Shown here: positions 24,300-36,104 of the stretch, one piece after another
Layout: each line of letters begins with the position of its first letter
How positions within the stretch are numbered: the stretch's first letter is position 1
Assembly (NCBI RefSeq): GCF_014905175.1
Contig: NC_057791.1
Span: forward strand, 7,140,492-7,204,491
Origin: Aphidius gifuensis
Lineage: Eukaryota > Arthropoda > Insecta > Hymenoptera > Braconidae
DNA length: 64,000 nt
Direction of reading: 5' to 3'
Translations under genes and position numbers: made by a program
Notes under the pieces: model-generated
Seen by the model: the letters and a program-made list of their open reading frames with translations, nothing else
Told to the model about the DNA's origin: nothing
Database searches by the model: none

Positions 24300-25800
24300 T
24301 CATTTTACGAGATCACTGGGCGCGCTTCGCGCGCCTGTTTTTCTTATAAACATGAGAAGATAGTTTTTTAAAAAATATTATCACAATCATACTTTCTCTT
24401 GATGTCATTATTCATTGAGCTATTTTGTAAAAATAGTAAATCACATTTATGTTTCAATTATTTTCATTGTTATTTAGTAATAATTTAAAAAAAATAAACA
24501 ACACTCTGTTCACACAAATAAAAGACAATTTTTAAAAAAGATAGAGTTTAAACAAATTCGTACAGCCACTGTTGAAGCAAAACTCATTTCTTTATGACAT
24601 TTTTGTGGATGTTTAGTTCGAATATTTTCTATTTTACTATTCAGTTTTTCATGGTTGAGTATTTTTGATAACTTAATCATTCAGTTACAAAAAGAGCAAA
24701 CTATAATTATGTTTTCTTATGTCTTTTAAAAAACCCTTCTCATAATTTACCCATAATACTTTATTCATCAAGGTCTCGATCACTTTATTTTCGATTCTTT
24801 TATTTCTGTGATGCAACTCCCAATTAATTAATTAAACATTCACTTCAAAATTACTCATGTTCATAATAAAATATTTCTAAATAGAATTTTCCCGAAATCA
24901 TGATTCCTATATTCAAAAAACACCTCATGAAAAAAACTACAGGAAAAAAAAAATGCAAATTTTATAAATTAATATGGTTAAGCTTGTGTTTTATTTTTTT
25001 AAATTGTAAATTTCATATTAAAAAAATATAAAAACACGTCTCCGTTTTTTCATTTTATTAATAAATAATTTTCACTTGATTTTGTCCTTAGATTCTTCTT
25101 TTCCTCCGTAAAATATTAATTATACAATTTTTTTATGATAAATTTTACTTTTCATTTTTGTCCGTGCAGTACTTCTATCCTAAAAAATTTTAAAATCAAT
25201 TTTGACTCTTTTTTATATTTGCTATAACTTGTACACGAAATACGACGTTTCCTGCTTTAAGTCATGTACATAAAACATATATTTCTGAATAGAATTTTTG
25301 TGAAACTATGAATCTGAGACTTCAAACTCACCCTCAATAAAAATATCCGAACAATTTCATGAAATGATTATAACTCTTTATTATATGCAATTTTATATTT
25401 ACCACGACTTGTAGATAAAATAAATTCAAAAAGTGGCTAATATTTCGTTTTTCTTGAGCCATTTGTCAAATCATAAACTAAAGATCTGAAAAATCATGCG
25501 CCTATTTTAAAATCTTCTTTTTCAATTATTTTTCATTAATGTTGATTATTAATTTTCAAAAAAATTTCGACATTATATTTTCACGAATAACATATAATTT
25601 ATAAAACAATGAAATTTCCGGCAACCTTTGTCGAAAAGAAATCCATTTTTTTGTAACATTTTTGTGCTTACTTCAAACATTTTCCATTTTACTATTCCGT
25701 TTTCAGGGGTATGTATATTTTTGATTAATTAATCATTCATTCACACAGAGTGAATTATTATGTTCTTCAATATTTAAGAAAAAAAAATTCTTCTTTATAA
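24300..25800. other. AT-rich spacer with a GC hairpin
   Basis: No gene found. A perfect GC hairpin GGCGCGCTTCGCGCGCC at about 24319-24335 stands out in A/T-rich DNA and resembles the terminal hairpins of Helitron-like elements, but no CTRR end follows. The rest is unstructured. Confidence 0.4.
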
Positions 25801-25804
25801 ATAT

Positions 25805-26160
25805 GATCCCGAGTGGAAATCTGGTCAGGCTAGCCTGATTTGACTTCAAGTCTTGATTGAGACTTGATCAATGTTCCCTTAACACACGCCTGATCGAAAT
25901 TTGATCAATATTTGATCAAGATGCTTGATTAAGGATAACTCGATCAAGATTGGATCAAGGAACCCTTAACTCATCCTTATTAAGGCCAGCCTGATCAAAA
26001 ATTGATCAAGGAAACCTCAACTTATCCTTAATAAGGGCAGCCTGATCAAGAATTGATCGAGACAACCTTAACTTATCCTTAATAAGGCCAGCCTGATCAA
26101 GAATTGATGAAGAAAACCTTAACTTCTCTTTATTAAGGCCAGCCTGATCAAAGAACTTCT
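25805..26160. repeat. Tandem repeat, ~50-58-bp unit
   Basis: About six imperfect copies of a unit containing CCAGCCTGATCAAGAATTGA and ACCTTAACTTATCCTTAATA. The GATCAA/TTGATC motifs are locally palindromic. No coding potential. Confidence 0.85.
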
Positions 26161-27050
26161 TCAAAAAAATTCCCTAGCTTAGATACATGAAAATCTTGTG
26201 AGACTAATAAATATTTTCCAATGAAATTTTAGTGAGATCATGACTAATATCAAGACAACACCAACATATTATTACCTTTAAAGTTTCGAATCCTCATTTT
26301 ATTTGTTTCAATTTCTTTTCATTACATAATTCACCACAACTTCTAAACAAAGTGTGACATTACTCATTTTCAAGAATTATTTATAAGATGTGAAAGAAGA
26401 AATTATAAAAATAAACACCTATGCCATTATTCATATCAACATGACCAGTTTCTCCAATAAATTATAACAGTCATATATTTATCAATAGTTATACTGAAAT
26501 AATCAGTTTTTTTACTCAAAGAGACATGTGTATATGTATATATATATATTCTACTTTTTTGTCAAAATAGAATGATTACATTTTCAATTGTCAATAAAAT
26601 TGTGAATAAAATGATTCCCTTTTTTTTTTTTTTTTTTTGTTTCTAAATAGAATGTATGTGGATATTATATAGATACATACTTTTATTTTCTTGTACATAA
26701 GCCTATTAATTTTTCCATCATCATATTAATAAAGTTATATATAAATCAGTTCATTTATTATCAATAAAAACAGTTATTATAATTTAAAGACTATTTTTTG
26801 TTCAAGCGATCTGTCAAATCTTGATTTGAAAATATATAAACAAATAAATTTATTGATTACCTTAACGACGGGAAAAAAAAAAAAATGTGAGTGACTGAGA
26901 AAGAAAATTTGTTTATTTATTTCATTAACAACCGACAAAGACAGAATGACAAATGACATGAGAATGACAAAGAAAACCAAATAACCAATCAAATCTTAGG
27001 AAGATCGATGACAACTGTCCTTTTTATATAAGGATTCGTATTGTTTTTAA
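26160..27050. other. AT-rich non-coding DNA
   Basis: No gene or clear element found. Includes a (TA)n patch near 26533 and a T-run near 26622. It leads into the partial kinase-gene copy. Confidence 0.4.
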
Positions 27051-27051
27051 T

Positions 27052-28524
27052 TTCATTCATGGTACAGTTGCAGTGTCGGGATAATAGTAACTTGTCATCT
27101 AATAATTGTGATGGAATTAAAGTTGTTTGGATGATGATGATGATAAAGCTTGTGGATCTTGGACCTTCCAAAAAGACAGATCAACAAACTTGGGGTAACA
27201 AAAAAAAAATAAAATAATAAAATTAAAATAAACGTTATTTATTTGGTTTTTTTTTTTTTTGTAGAAGATGATTTTGGAGCATTCATTTTTGATAACAGCT
27301 TGATTTACAAAATTATTTATGAACTCGAAGCATGGAAAGAACGTCACCCAGAAATTTTTTATATTAAAGTAAGAATATTAATAGGTTTTATTTATTGATA
27401 ATTATTTATTGTTTATTTTTTCTAGTTGAAAAAAAAAAGAAATACATTTGAATAGACTTAGTAAAGAATACAAAGCAATAATAAAAATATCAAAATGCTC
27501 AAAAATAATCATGACATTGAATACGAATTGAAGCAAGTAAAAATGAATTAAAACCAAAAAAATCATTTAGAAAAAATATTACAAATTTTTACAGAAAAAA
27601 TATTAACAAAATTAAATTCTTTTCATTACGAGAATTAAATTTTTTTATTTACAAAATTATATTAGTAATTTTATGACTGTTGGTATGGAAAATATCTTTA
27701 AAAATTAACTCATCTTCAAGAAAAAAAAAAAAAAAAACAAAAAGCGATCGAGAATCGACGCTAGTTTTTTTTTTTTTCAAGCATCATAAAGCATTATTTT
27801 ATAAAGCATCAACCTCACCATTGTTAGTCTTAAAACTTAATTGTCAATTAAAAAATATAATTATATTGATTCAATCATATTTATTCAAAATGGTAAGATA
27901 TTTCTTTTGGCTTTCATTGATATGCTATTTGCATTATTTAATTTTGTGTAATTACTCATACAATTTGTCTTATTAATTTTTTTATTTTTCTAGAATAAAA
28001 TCGATTTTGTTTATTATGAAATAAAAAAATGTTTATACTCTGGAAAAATTGGAATTAGTTATCGTTCAAAAAGTGATGTTCTTGAGGATTTGATCAACAA
28101 ACATGTAATTGTTGAGCCTATTTTTTATGAGGCATTTAATCCATGCCAATGGGACAATCCTGTGAGACAGGTATGGATTAATGGTAAAAAATTGATGGAG
28201 ATTGATGTCCAAGAAGATGGAAAAAAAATATATAAATTTACAAGTGATAAATTGTTAAAACCTCATACTATATTGGTTGGACCTGATGTTCTGAATGGTG
28301 CATATGACAACAGGCTTGGTGTTGGTGCTATTACCTTGTGCACTGCTGCATGTCAACCAACATTTTCATGGTACAAAGGCTCTGAATTAATTTCTAAAGG
28401 ATCTGGTTTCCAATGGTTAAATGTACCAGATTTGAGTGATGATTATCATTGTACATTTGAATGTTCTCAAACACCTGTTATGGTAAAAATAGATGGTACA
28501 TTTTTAACCATCTCTGAAAATTAA
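27052..28524 (+). pseudogene. Second, partial copy of the kinase-family gene (N-terminal and Ig-like part)
   Basis: Inverted, truncated paralogue of the gene at 31807-35820. Exon 27052-27193 reads TMVQLQCRDNSNLSSN then KLVDLGPSKKTDQQTWG before a GT donor; exon 27265-27369 reads YKIIYELEAWKERHPEIFYI. Both match exons of the minus-strand copy (QLQCQDDSNLSCNS, KLVDLGPYKKTDLQTWG, ELEAWKERHQEIFYI). The middle is degraded. The last part (27994-28524) is open: GPDVLNGAYDNRLGVGAITL then CQPTFSWYKGSELISKGSGF and DDYHCTFECS, an Ig-like fold with W and Y-x-C strands that parallels CNPQYKWYCNGIPIASG in the other copy. No kinase domain follows, so it ends as a soluble Ig-like protein at best. Start codon and function are unknown. 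Confidence 0.68.
28090..28524 (+). CDS. Open Ig-like reading frame (end of the second kinase-family copy)
   Basis: 144 residues from the first Met of the only intact stretch of the partial copy. It includes PIFYEAFNPCQWDNPVRQVW, then the Ig-like module ending in SQTPVMVKIDGTFLTISEN. The frame is actually open further upstream (from about 27994, after an intron-like T-rich stretch and AG), so this start is arbitrary. It lies 250 bp before the transposase on the same strand. Confidence 0.4.
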   Translation: MINKHVIVEPIFYEAFNPCQWDNPVRQVWINGKKLMEIDVQEDGKKIYKFTSDKLLKPHTILVGPDVLNGAYDNRLGVGAITLCTAACQPTFSWYKGSELISKGSGFQWLNVPDLSDDYHCTFECSQTPVMVKIDGTFLTISEN

Positions 28525-28776
28525 TAATGATGTGATTGTATTTATCATTATTTATTAAGCACTTTCATTTGATAATGCAAAAAATAAAATAAAAATTTAA
28601 AATTTAAAAATAAAAATTAATGTCGTTTAGAATATTGTGTCTTTTGTTTTATTTCTCCCCCTGTTCCTAGTTGTCATTTATTTCTTTTTCACTAGAATTG
28701 ATTGTTAACAATTGAAATTAATAATCCTGATTTTGAGTAAGTGAGTTGATCATATAAAAATATTTATAATTAATTC

Positions 28777-29929
28777 ATGATGTCTCAGTCTAGAGAACAA
28801 TTAATTGAATCATACTTTAATCAAAGTTATACTTATTTGGAAATTTGTAAAATCTTGTCAACAAGCCATAACATTAAAATTAGTGAAAGACATTTAAGAA
28901 GAATTTTAAATAAATTAGGATTTAAACGAAAAGGATATAAAGAAGATAATTTAGAAATTATTTGTGCAGTTATTTGTGATGAATTAAAAGCAAGTGGATC
29001 ATGTTTAGGGTACAAAAGTTTATGGAAAAAATTACGTGAAGAGTATGGGTTAAGTGTTAAACGACAAACGGTATTCCAAGCTTTACAAATAGCTGATCCA
29101 GAAGGTGTAGCTCGTAGATCTATCAGAAGATTACGAAGAAGAAAATACACTTCTCCTGGACCTAATTTCACTTGGCACATTGATGGCTACGATAAACTCA
29201 AACCATTTGGATTTTCTATTCATGGTTGCATTGATGGGTATTCAAGAAAAATATTATGGCTCAAATTGGCATCAACTAATAAGGATCCAAAGGTCGTAGC
29301 TCACTACTACTTAGAAGCACTTGCTAAATTTAAATTTTTACCAACTCGTATCAGGTCTGATCATGGTACTGAAAATTGTTTAATTGAGACTCTTCAATCT
29401 GCCTTAAGGTATCATCATGATGATTCACATGCTGGTGTAAAAAGTTTCATCAAAGGTAAAAGCACATCCAACCAAAGAATTGAATCATACTGGTCTTTAT
29501 TACGTCGTCAGGGGATTGATCATTGGATCCGATATTTTAAAGATTTACGAGAACTTGGTGTTTATGATGATTCTGATCCCATTCAGACTGAGTGCCTTCG
29601 ATATTCTTTTGGTGAACTGATCCAACAAGACCTAGATATGATCAGAAGAGGGTGGAACCGCCATACAATTCGTCAGCAAAAAAAAAAATGAAGACCTACC
29701 TTGTGGAAAGCCAAATAATATGTTTTATTGTGCAGCAAGAAATTATAAAAAAGACCTAGATGAAGATGCATATAAACTTTGTTGCACCGATGAGTATGCC
29801 TCAGTCCCAACATTAGTCAGTCCAATGATGCATGAGATTGCTTCTATATTGGGGCTCAACAATATTGAAAAAAACTGTGGAAATGCACTATCAATATATT
29901 TAAAAATAGTAGGAAGATTAAATAAATAA
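28777..29929 (+). pseudogene. IS3-like DDE integrase/transposase (IS3EU type) with one frameshift
   Basis: Probable mobility gene of the 14.2-kb element. 28777-29691 encodes 304 residues: an N-terminal helix-turn-helix (YLEICKILSTSHNIKISERH), an HTH_21-like linker, then an rve integrase core with catalytic D136 in FTWHIDGYDKLKPFG, D195 in RIRSDHGTEN and E236 in SNQRIESYWSLLRRQ. The frame ends in a 10-11-A run (29679-29689). One base shift there continues it as NEDLPCGKPNNMFYCAARNY and on to 29929 (EDAYKLCCTDEYASVPTLVS). The join restores a conserved-looking protein of about 384 residues, so a single indel, or slippage on the A-run, interrupts it. The catalytic triad is intact. Similar integrases in cnidarians, fish and arthropods belong, to my memory, to IS3EU elements. 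Confidence 0.8.
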
Positions 29930-30033
29930 TTATAAATACATTTATTTTTATTTTTATCATTCTTTGAACAATCTTTTATTTTATTCATAGTGTTATTTAT
30001 TGTCACCACAAAAATGTTTGAATTTTATTAAAT
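29929..30033. repeat. Direct repeat, left copy, flanking the HADHB fragment
   Basis: About 105 bp directly downstream of the transposase (ATAATTATAAATACATTTAT ... TTTGAATTTTATTAAATAG) recurs at 31393-31507 with only a few differences. The two copies bracket the HADHB fragment exactly. Confidence 0.85.
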
Positions 30034-30042
30034 AGAAGAAAT

Positions 30043-31296
30043 TTGCAATATTCTGTTAGTTTTAATTTAGCCAATGATTCTGGTGTTGATACACGAATAC
30101 CATTATCTTTATCAACAACTTTATCTGTTCCTGGTACTTTAAATAGTACTAAATCAGATAAATCACCACGTTGTTCAGTTTGTTTAGCAAGTGTATGTGA
30201 TCTAAGTGCATATTCATCTTCAGACGATCAGATGAGTGTCCCATTATTTCACCAGATGAAAATTTAGCAACAGCAGGTAACTTTAATTGAAAAAGAATCA
30301 TATTAATATAGAAAATTAATGAAAATATAAATATATAATTACATCAGGAATGAAATGTCCAGGTCTAATTGTTGGAAGTATTGACAATGTTTGTCCAAAT
30401 GATTTCGCTTTTGATGCTTTAAGCATTGTACTACGCATTTGACGACTATGTCTTATTGGAATGTCAATCATAAATTCAACTTCACCAGCAACAACAACAT
30501 CAAATGCACCACTTGCTATGATACCTATACCAGTTGTTAATGCAACATTACTACTTATACAAGCCATTGTTACAGTATGAGCTGATGTACGATCACTATA
30601 ACCAGCAGTAAGTGCAGCTTTACGTCCAATATTTGATGTTTTAACTTCTTGCATTACAGTACCATACACAACATAATCAATCATTTCTTTTGGAATATTT
30701 GTTTTTCTCTGAAGATGTCTGTTGAAATATAATATTAATTATTTTCTTTTTACTTTTGCTATTATTTTTTTATTTTTTTAATACTTACAATAATGTGTGT
30801 GTTGCTAGATCATGTGCCATCAATTAATTGTAATCAGTACCAGACAATAAAAATAGTGTTCTAACTGCATCAACAAAAACAATTTTTTTTCCTCCTTGAT
30901 TATCATTTTTTGTTGCATATTGTTTACTTCCAACCAGTGTTGATCCTAAGAAACCTTTAGTTCAAAAAATATTAGCATTATGATTTTATTTATATATTCA
31001 TTTGATTAATCATTATTGGGATCAAATTGTCATTTAGATATTTGAGTTAAATAAGCAAATGTTAATATATATTTTTTTTTCTATTTTAATTTATCCAAGG
31101 AGATTTTTAAATCGAACTTTGTACCTTACAACCAGCTGAACTTGTACGTCCCAATGATGTTAAATTATATTTTTTATTTTCAATCAACAATAAATATTAA
31201 CCTGGTTGTTTGTTTTGTTAATTCATGTAAATACGTACCTTGACGAGATATTCCTGGAGTCAATTTCAATGCATTTTTTGCAATAAATATCGACAT
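30043..31296 (-). pseudogene. HADHB: HADHB (trifunctional enzyme beta, thiolase) 5' gene fragment
   Basis: Minus-strand genomic fragment of the mitochondrial 3-ketoacyl-CoA thiolase subunit. Exon 1 (31296-31240) reads MSIFIAKNALKLTPGISRQ and a GT donor. A later exon (about 30930-30790) reads KKIVFVDAVRTLFLLSGTDY, an in-frame stop, then LMAHDLATH. 30684-30343 reads MIDYVVYGTVMQEVKTSNIG, then SAHTVTMACISSNVALTTGI with the thiolase active-site Cys, and VVVAGEVEFMIDIPIRHSRQ. After an intron, 30270-30045 reads SSGEIMGHSSDRL and (frameshifted) YALRSHTLAKQTEQRGDLSD. Sequence then stops at the direct repeat, so the catalytic His/Cys half is missing. It retains introns, so it was copied from DNA. Confidence 0.9.
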
Positions 31297-31392
31297 CTTG
31301 GATGCTGAAACAAACTTGAAATTGTTGAAAATTGCTTGATATTATCACACACAAGTCACACAACAAGAAACTTAATTTTTTTATTTTTTATT

Positions 31393-31507
31393 AAAAATAA
31401 TTATAAATACATTTATTTTTATTTTTATCATTCTTTAAACAATCTTTTATTTTATTCATAGTGTTATTTATTGTCACCAAACAAATGTTTGAATTTTATT
31501 AAATAAA
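31393..31507. repeat. Direct repeat, right copy, flanking the HADHB fragment
   Basis: Second copy of the 29929-30033 sequence. It is followed by two related stretches (31508-31590 and 31695-31790: AATAATAATxxAAxCTTATTxAATxAATxxACTAA...GCATAAG), so this side of the fragment carries several partial duplications. Confidence 0.85.
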
Positions 31508-31806
31508 AGAATAATAATAATAGAATCTTATTTAATCAATGGACTAAATAATTATTTTATATTTTAATTCTTTTTGTTTGTTATGCATAAGTGGGCACAC
31601 TTGATTTGATTTACTTTAATTTAAAGCTTTTAACAAAAAATAAAAATAAAAAAATGTCAACTGTTTTTTAATTTGATTATTATTTATTTATAAAAAATAA
31701 TAATAATGCAAGCTTATTCAATTAATAAACTAATTAACCAATTTATATTTTAGTGTAGTTTATAAACTTGTTGACGTGCATAAGCTGTTTTATAATTTGA
31801 TAGTGT

Positions 31807-34800
31807 TTATTTATACTGAGATTTACTCAATTTGGAATATTCATGAAGCAATCCAGATAAAGACCTTTCTTTTGGTTTTTTTGAAAAACAAGTCAAGAGT
31901 TGTGATTTTATTTTAACAGGAACTTTGACAACATCTGGTATTTTTTTCCTTTCAATTACATTAATTAATTGTTCTGTTTCTTCATCAATCTCCCACACTA
32001 ATGCTTCATTATATAATTCAACAATAGTACATGCTGTTGCCCAAACATCACTGAATGTTGATGATTCAATTTTCTCTTCAGTTAAAAGTTCTGGAGATAT
32101 ATACAATGAAGTACCTTTTGCAATTACTCCAACAGTTGTCATTAATGAATTTTGTTGAAATTTACTAACACCCATATCACACAATTTAACTCGACAATCT
32201 ATGGTACACATAATATTCTCTGGATTGATGTCACGATGAATAACTGGATTTTATTTATTATGCAAGTATGTTACTGCTTGAACCAATTGATGTCCAATTA
32301 AATTTTTTTTTGGTTCTGTAAGATCATATTTTTTTTTTATTTCATCTTCAAATATTATGTCACCTAAATTGTGTCCAGAAACATACTCCATAACAATATG
32401 GTACACTTTTGGCTCTTGACAGGCACCAATTGCAAGAACCACATTTGGATGCCTCAAAGACCCCAAAACCTTTAACTCACGATTTATCAAACGTATTTGA
32501 TTGTTCGTGTATTTTAATCGACGTTGTGCAACTGTTTTAATAGCAACAGGTGTTCCAAGATATTCACCCATGCTGACTTTTCCTTGTGTTCCTTCACCAA
32601 GTGAAGATAAAAATGTCAATTCATTTTTTTCAATACGTTCTAAAAATGTATTATCAGTATGTGTGTTATTTCATTTAGCTGTTCAACTTGTTTACGAGCC
32701 TCATCATGATCATGAGTATCATTTGATTTTTCTGGATCAATATTATGAACATCTGGTGCATCCATAATTATCCACATATGTTTTTTGATTCCATATGAAT
32801 CAGTATAATATTTTTCTTGAACTTCAATTGGTGTTTTATTACATGTATGCTCGATTGAATAAATATCAGTCTCCGTGAGTTTAGATTTTAATGAATATCA
32901 TGGCAAATGAGGTCCAGAAGCAATTGGAATGCCATTACAATACCATTTATATTGTGGATTGCAAGTTGTGGTACAGGCAGTAATTATACCAAAACCAAAT
33001 GTATCTTCATACTTGCCAAATAATTCTTCACATTTATGAAGTACTGAGTGAGGTACAGGTAGTTCTTTTAAACAAGGAAATGAATAAACATTTTGTCCTA
33101 GATCATCTTGATATATATGCAAGAGCTTTTCATTATTTCTTGATATTGATGCCAAAAATACCCCATGCTCAAGTGGATAAAAATTTGAGTAATCAATTGG
33201 TGGATAGATGTGATGTTCTTTCTGTTCCCAAATATCTTTTTTTCTTAGAGTAGTAATTGATTCTTTATGAGAATAATCTGATATTGATATTTCATAATAT
33301 TCAATAAATATTTCGAATAAATTTTCGACATCGTAATCATCATCATCATTATTATTATTATTATTATTATTATCATCATCTTGCTGTGAATTAGTTGGCT
33401 CAATTGAAACAATATCACTTGATAACATGCATTTTTTATTTTCTTGGTGATTCTCGTCAAAATTAATATCAGAAACATCTGAATATTGACAATCATCTAT
33501 TGATGAAAATTTACGTTTTTTAATTAAGTCCGAATGTTCCTCAGTAACTGGAGTTGATGTTTTGTTAAATGAACTATCTTGTGACAATGCTAATGCAAGT
33601 TTTGCTTCATGTGATTCAGGATGTACTGGTTGGCATACATATAGGTACAATTTTAATGGCACTCCTCCACTTTTATTATTTTCAATAAATTTCCATAAAT
33701 CAATTTTGTTTCCACCATCATCCAAAAAATTATCAAATGGTTCTCCAGAAAATAAACCCAATTTTATTGTTGAGCCTTCAAGATACACGCTCGATAATTT
33801 TTCTTTAGCTAGAAATTGACTTTTAGAAAGTTCTATTATTTCAGCAACAGTGTATTCTTTCGTGTTACATAATGTTAAATCCTGAAGGCCACCTCCTTGT
33901 CCTTTTTTAAGTTGTGCATAATTCATTGATTGAGATGATCTATATTTAAATCCAACAGTTACTTTTTTTTCTTTTATTTTATTAGCTGTTAATGATTTTT
34001 TTACTGTTGATTGAATATTTAAAGATTTTTCTGATATTCTTGAAGTAGCTTTACTTGAATGATTTTTTTTCATTTCATTTACGAGATGAGCCAATCGATC
34101 AGATGCTGCACTTGGTTGATTAGTCTTTTCACTTTTTACCACTTGAAATTTTTTTATATTATCAGGCAAAAGATAGTGCAAAAGATCTGTACTGATATCA
34201 ACGACACATACAACATCATTATCATCATATGTCAAGGCTGTTACATGTGGTGAAATTCTATTTATCATCTACAAAGCTATACGTCCCTTGTCATTAGTAT
34301 TCATTGCCATTGGTCTCGAATCATCTTCAAATGTTATGAAAACCTTGAACAAAAAATATAAAATTGATAAATATAAAAGCTTGAATAATAAATATAAATT
34401 AACATGACTCCCACTCAGTGACTGTAGATATCACATCTTTGCTAGATTAAATCACAATAAAAAAACTAAAAAATTTCTTGGAATAAAAAAAAAAAAATTT
34501 ACCTGACGTTTTTTTGAATTGTTTTGACAATAATTGTTTGTATTCTGAAAAAAAAAATATAACTTTAGAAAGGTTGAAGGATTAAATATTGAGAGTCTAA
34601 ATTATAAAATAATCCATTTGTTAAAAGAAAATAAAAATAAAAAAAAAAAGATTATGTACAGCTGACAGATAAAATATTTTACCATTTTAGATATTTCAGT
34701 TAATTCAATAAATATATATTAATATAAAATCAATTACTTTATTGTAATTGTCATTGTTAAGTTAATGAAAAAATGCTTGAAAAAAACAAAAAAATATCTG

Positions 34801-35820
34801 GGGGGACTTTGTGTTGATTGTCTTTTTTTTTTTATTTCCCTGAGGGTAATTTGATGTCAAAAGATATTTTTCATACCGACATGATGAAATAGCTTATTAA
34901 ATTGTTAATATAATTTTGTTAATAAAATTAATAAAAATATCTTAATAAAATATTTTCTTACATTTCTTAATTTCCAAACTTCAATACTATGAGTATCGGA
35001 GCCAGGTACAATTTTATCTTCTCTTGTAAATACAATTAAAGTAACAACTCTGTAATGAAAAAAAAACAAAAATAAATAAACGATACGTATTTATTTGAAT
35101 TATATAATAAATAATAAAGTTATTATTTACTCTGTATGTCCTTGAAAAACAGATAAAGAATGTAATGTATCTAATAATTCTTTTGGTTCCTTCCACTCTT
35201 CACTTAATCTATTCAAATATCTTTTTTCTTTTTTTTTCAACTAGAAAAAAATTCAATAAACAATAAATAATTATTCATAAATAAAATCTATAAATATTCT
35301 TACCTCAATATAAAAAATTTCTTGGTGACGTTCTTTCCATGCTTCCAGTTCATCAATAATTTTGTAAGTCAACCTGTCATCAAGAATTGATGCTCTAAAA
35401 TTATCTTCTACAAAAAAAAAAAACCAAATAAATACTGTTTATTGTAATTATTTGATTATTTTATTTCTTTTGTTACCCCAAGTTTGTAGATCTGTCTTTT
35501 TGTAAGGTCCAAGATCAACAAGCTTCATCGTCATCCAAACACCTCCAATTACATCACAACTATTACATGACAAATTACTATCATCCTGACACTGCAACTG
35601 TACCATGAATGCAATTAAAAACAATACGAATAAAATAAAAAAAAAATACAAATATATATTTTCAATAAATTACCTCTTTATAATAAAACAATATCTCAAC
35701 ATCAAGAACACCCATACAAATTTTATCAGATGACAATACAAAATATAATTTACATTCAATGTCTTTCAATTTCAACTGACTGTCAATGGTAACTGGAATT
35801 TTTGAATGTGTTGTTGACAT
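31807..35820 (-). pseudogene. Ig-like/protein-kinase fusion gene, disabled
   Basis: Multi-exon minus-strand gene starting MSTTHSKIPVTIDSQLKLKD (35820). Exons around 35607-35486 (KLVDLGPYKKTDLQTWG), 35407-35305, 35240-35130, 35050-34960 and 34345-32898 give an N-terminal region, an Asn/Asp-rich linker and an Ig-like module (FGFGIITACTTTCNPQYKWY). A kinase domain follows (32619-31807): Gly-loop LGEGTQGKVSMGEY, VAIKTV lysine, HRDINPEN catalytic loop, DMG in place of DFG, and YISPELL. Breaks: TAG before MINRISPHVTAL (34270), TGA after SGPHLP (about 32896), a frameshift near 32660, and TAA before NPVIHRD (32249-32251). All kinase motifs survive, so decay is recent. I do not recognise the full architecture. 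Confidence 0.75.
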
Positions 35821-36104
35821 CTTTTCAGCTTTTGAATGATAAAATTTAATAAAACAAATAATACATTTAAATTTCATTTATATTTAATAATTAAACATTG
35901 TCAATTAAAAAAATTATCCAGACTATTCTGTCTGACTGATAATCCTGATTTTGATTTGAGACTATTTATGGTATTTTTAAACAATAACAATGATAAATAT
36001 CTGGATTTGAACTACTTTTTTTACTACACTGGTGTACCAGGCTACATAATTATGTGAGCTTAATGTTATAAATTATTGAACAATTTATAAATTATATTAG
36101 ATAT

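Noticed and set aside
24312..24340. Helitron 3' end at the GC hairpin GGCGCGCTTCGCGCGCC
   Set aside because: No CTRR end follows at the expected distance on either strand and no matching start was found.
25805..26160. CRISPR-like array
   Set aside because: Repeat units are contiguous with no unique spacers and the genome is eukaryotic; it is a tandem repeat.
30043..30267. Plus-strand frame MQYSVSFNLANDSG...
   Set aside because: It is antisense to a HADHB exon whose minus-strand translation matches a known protein.
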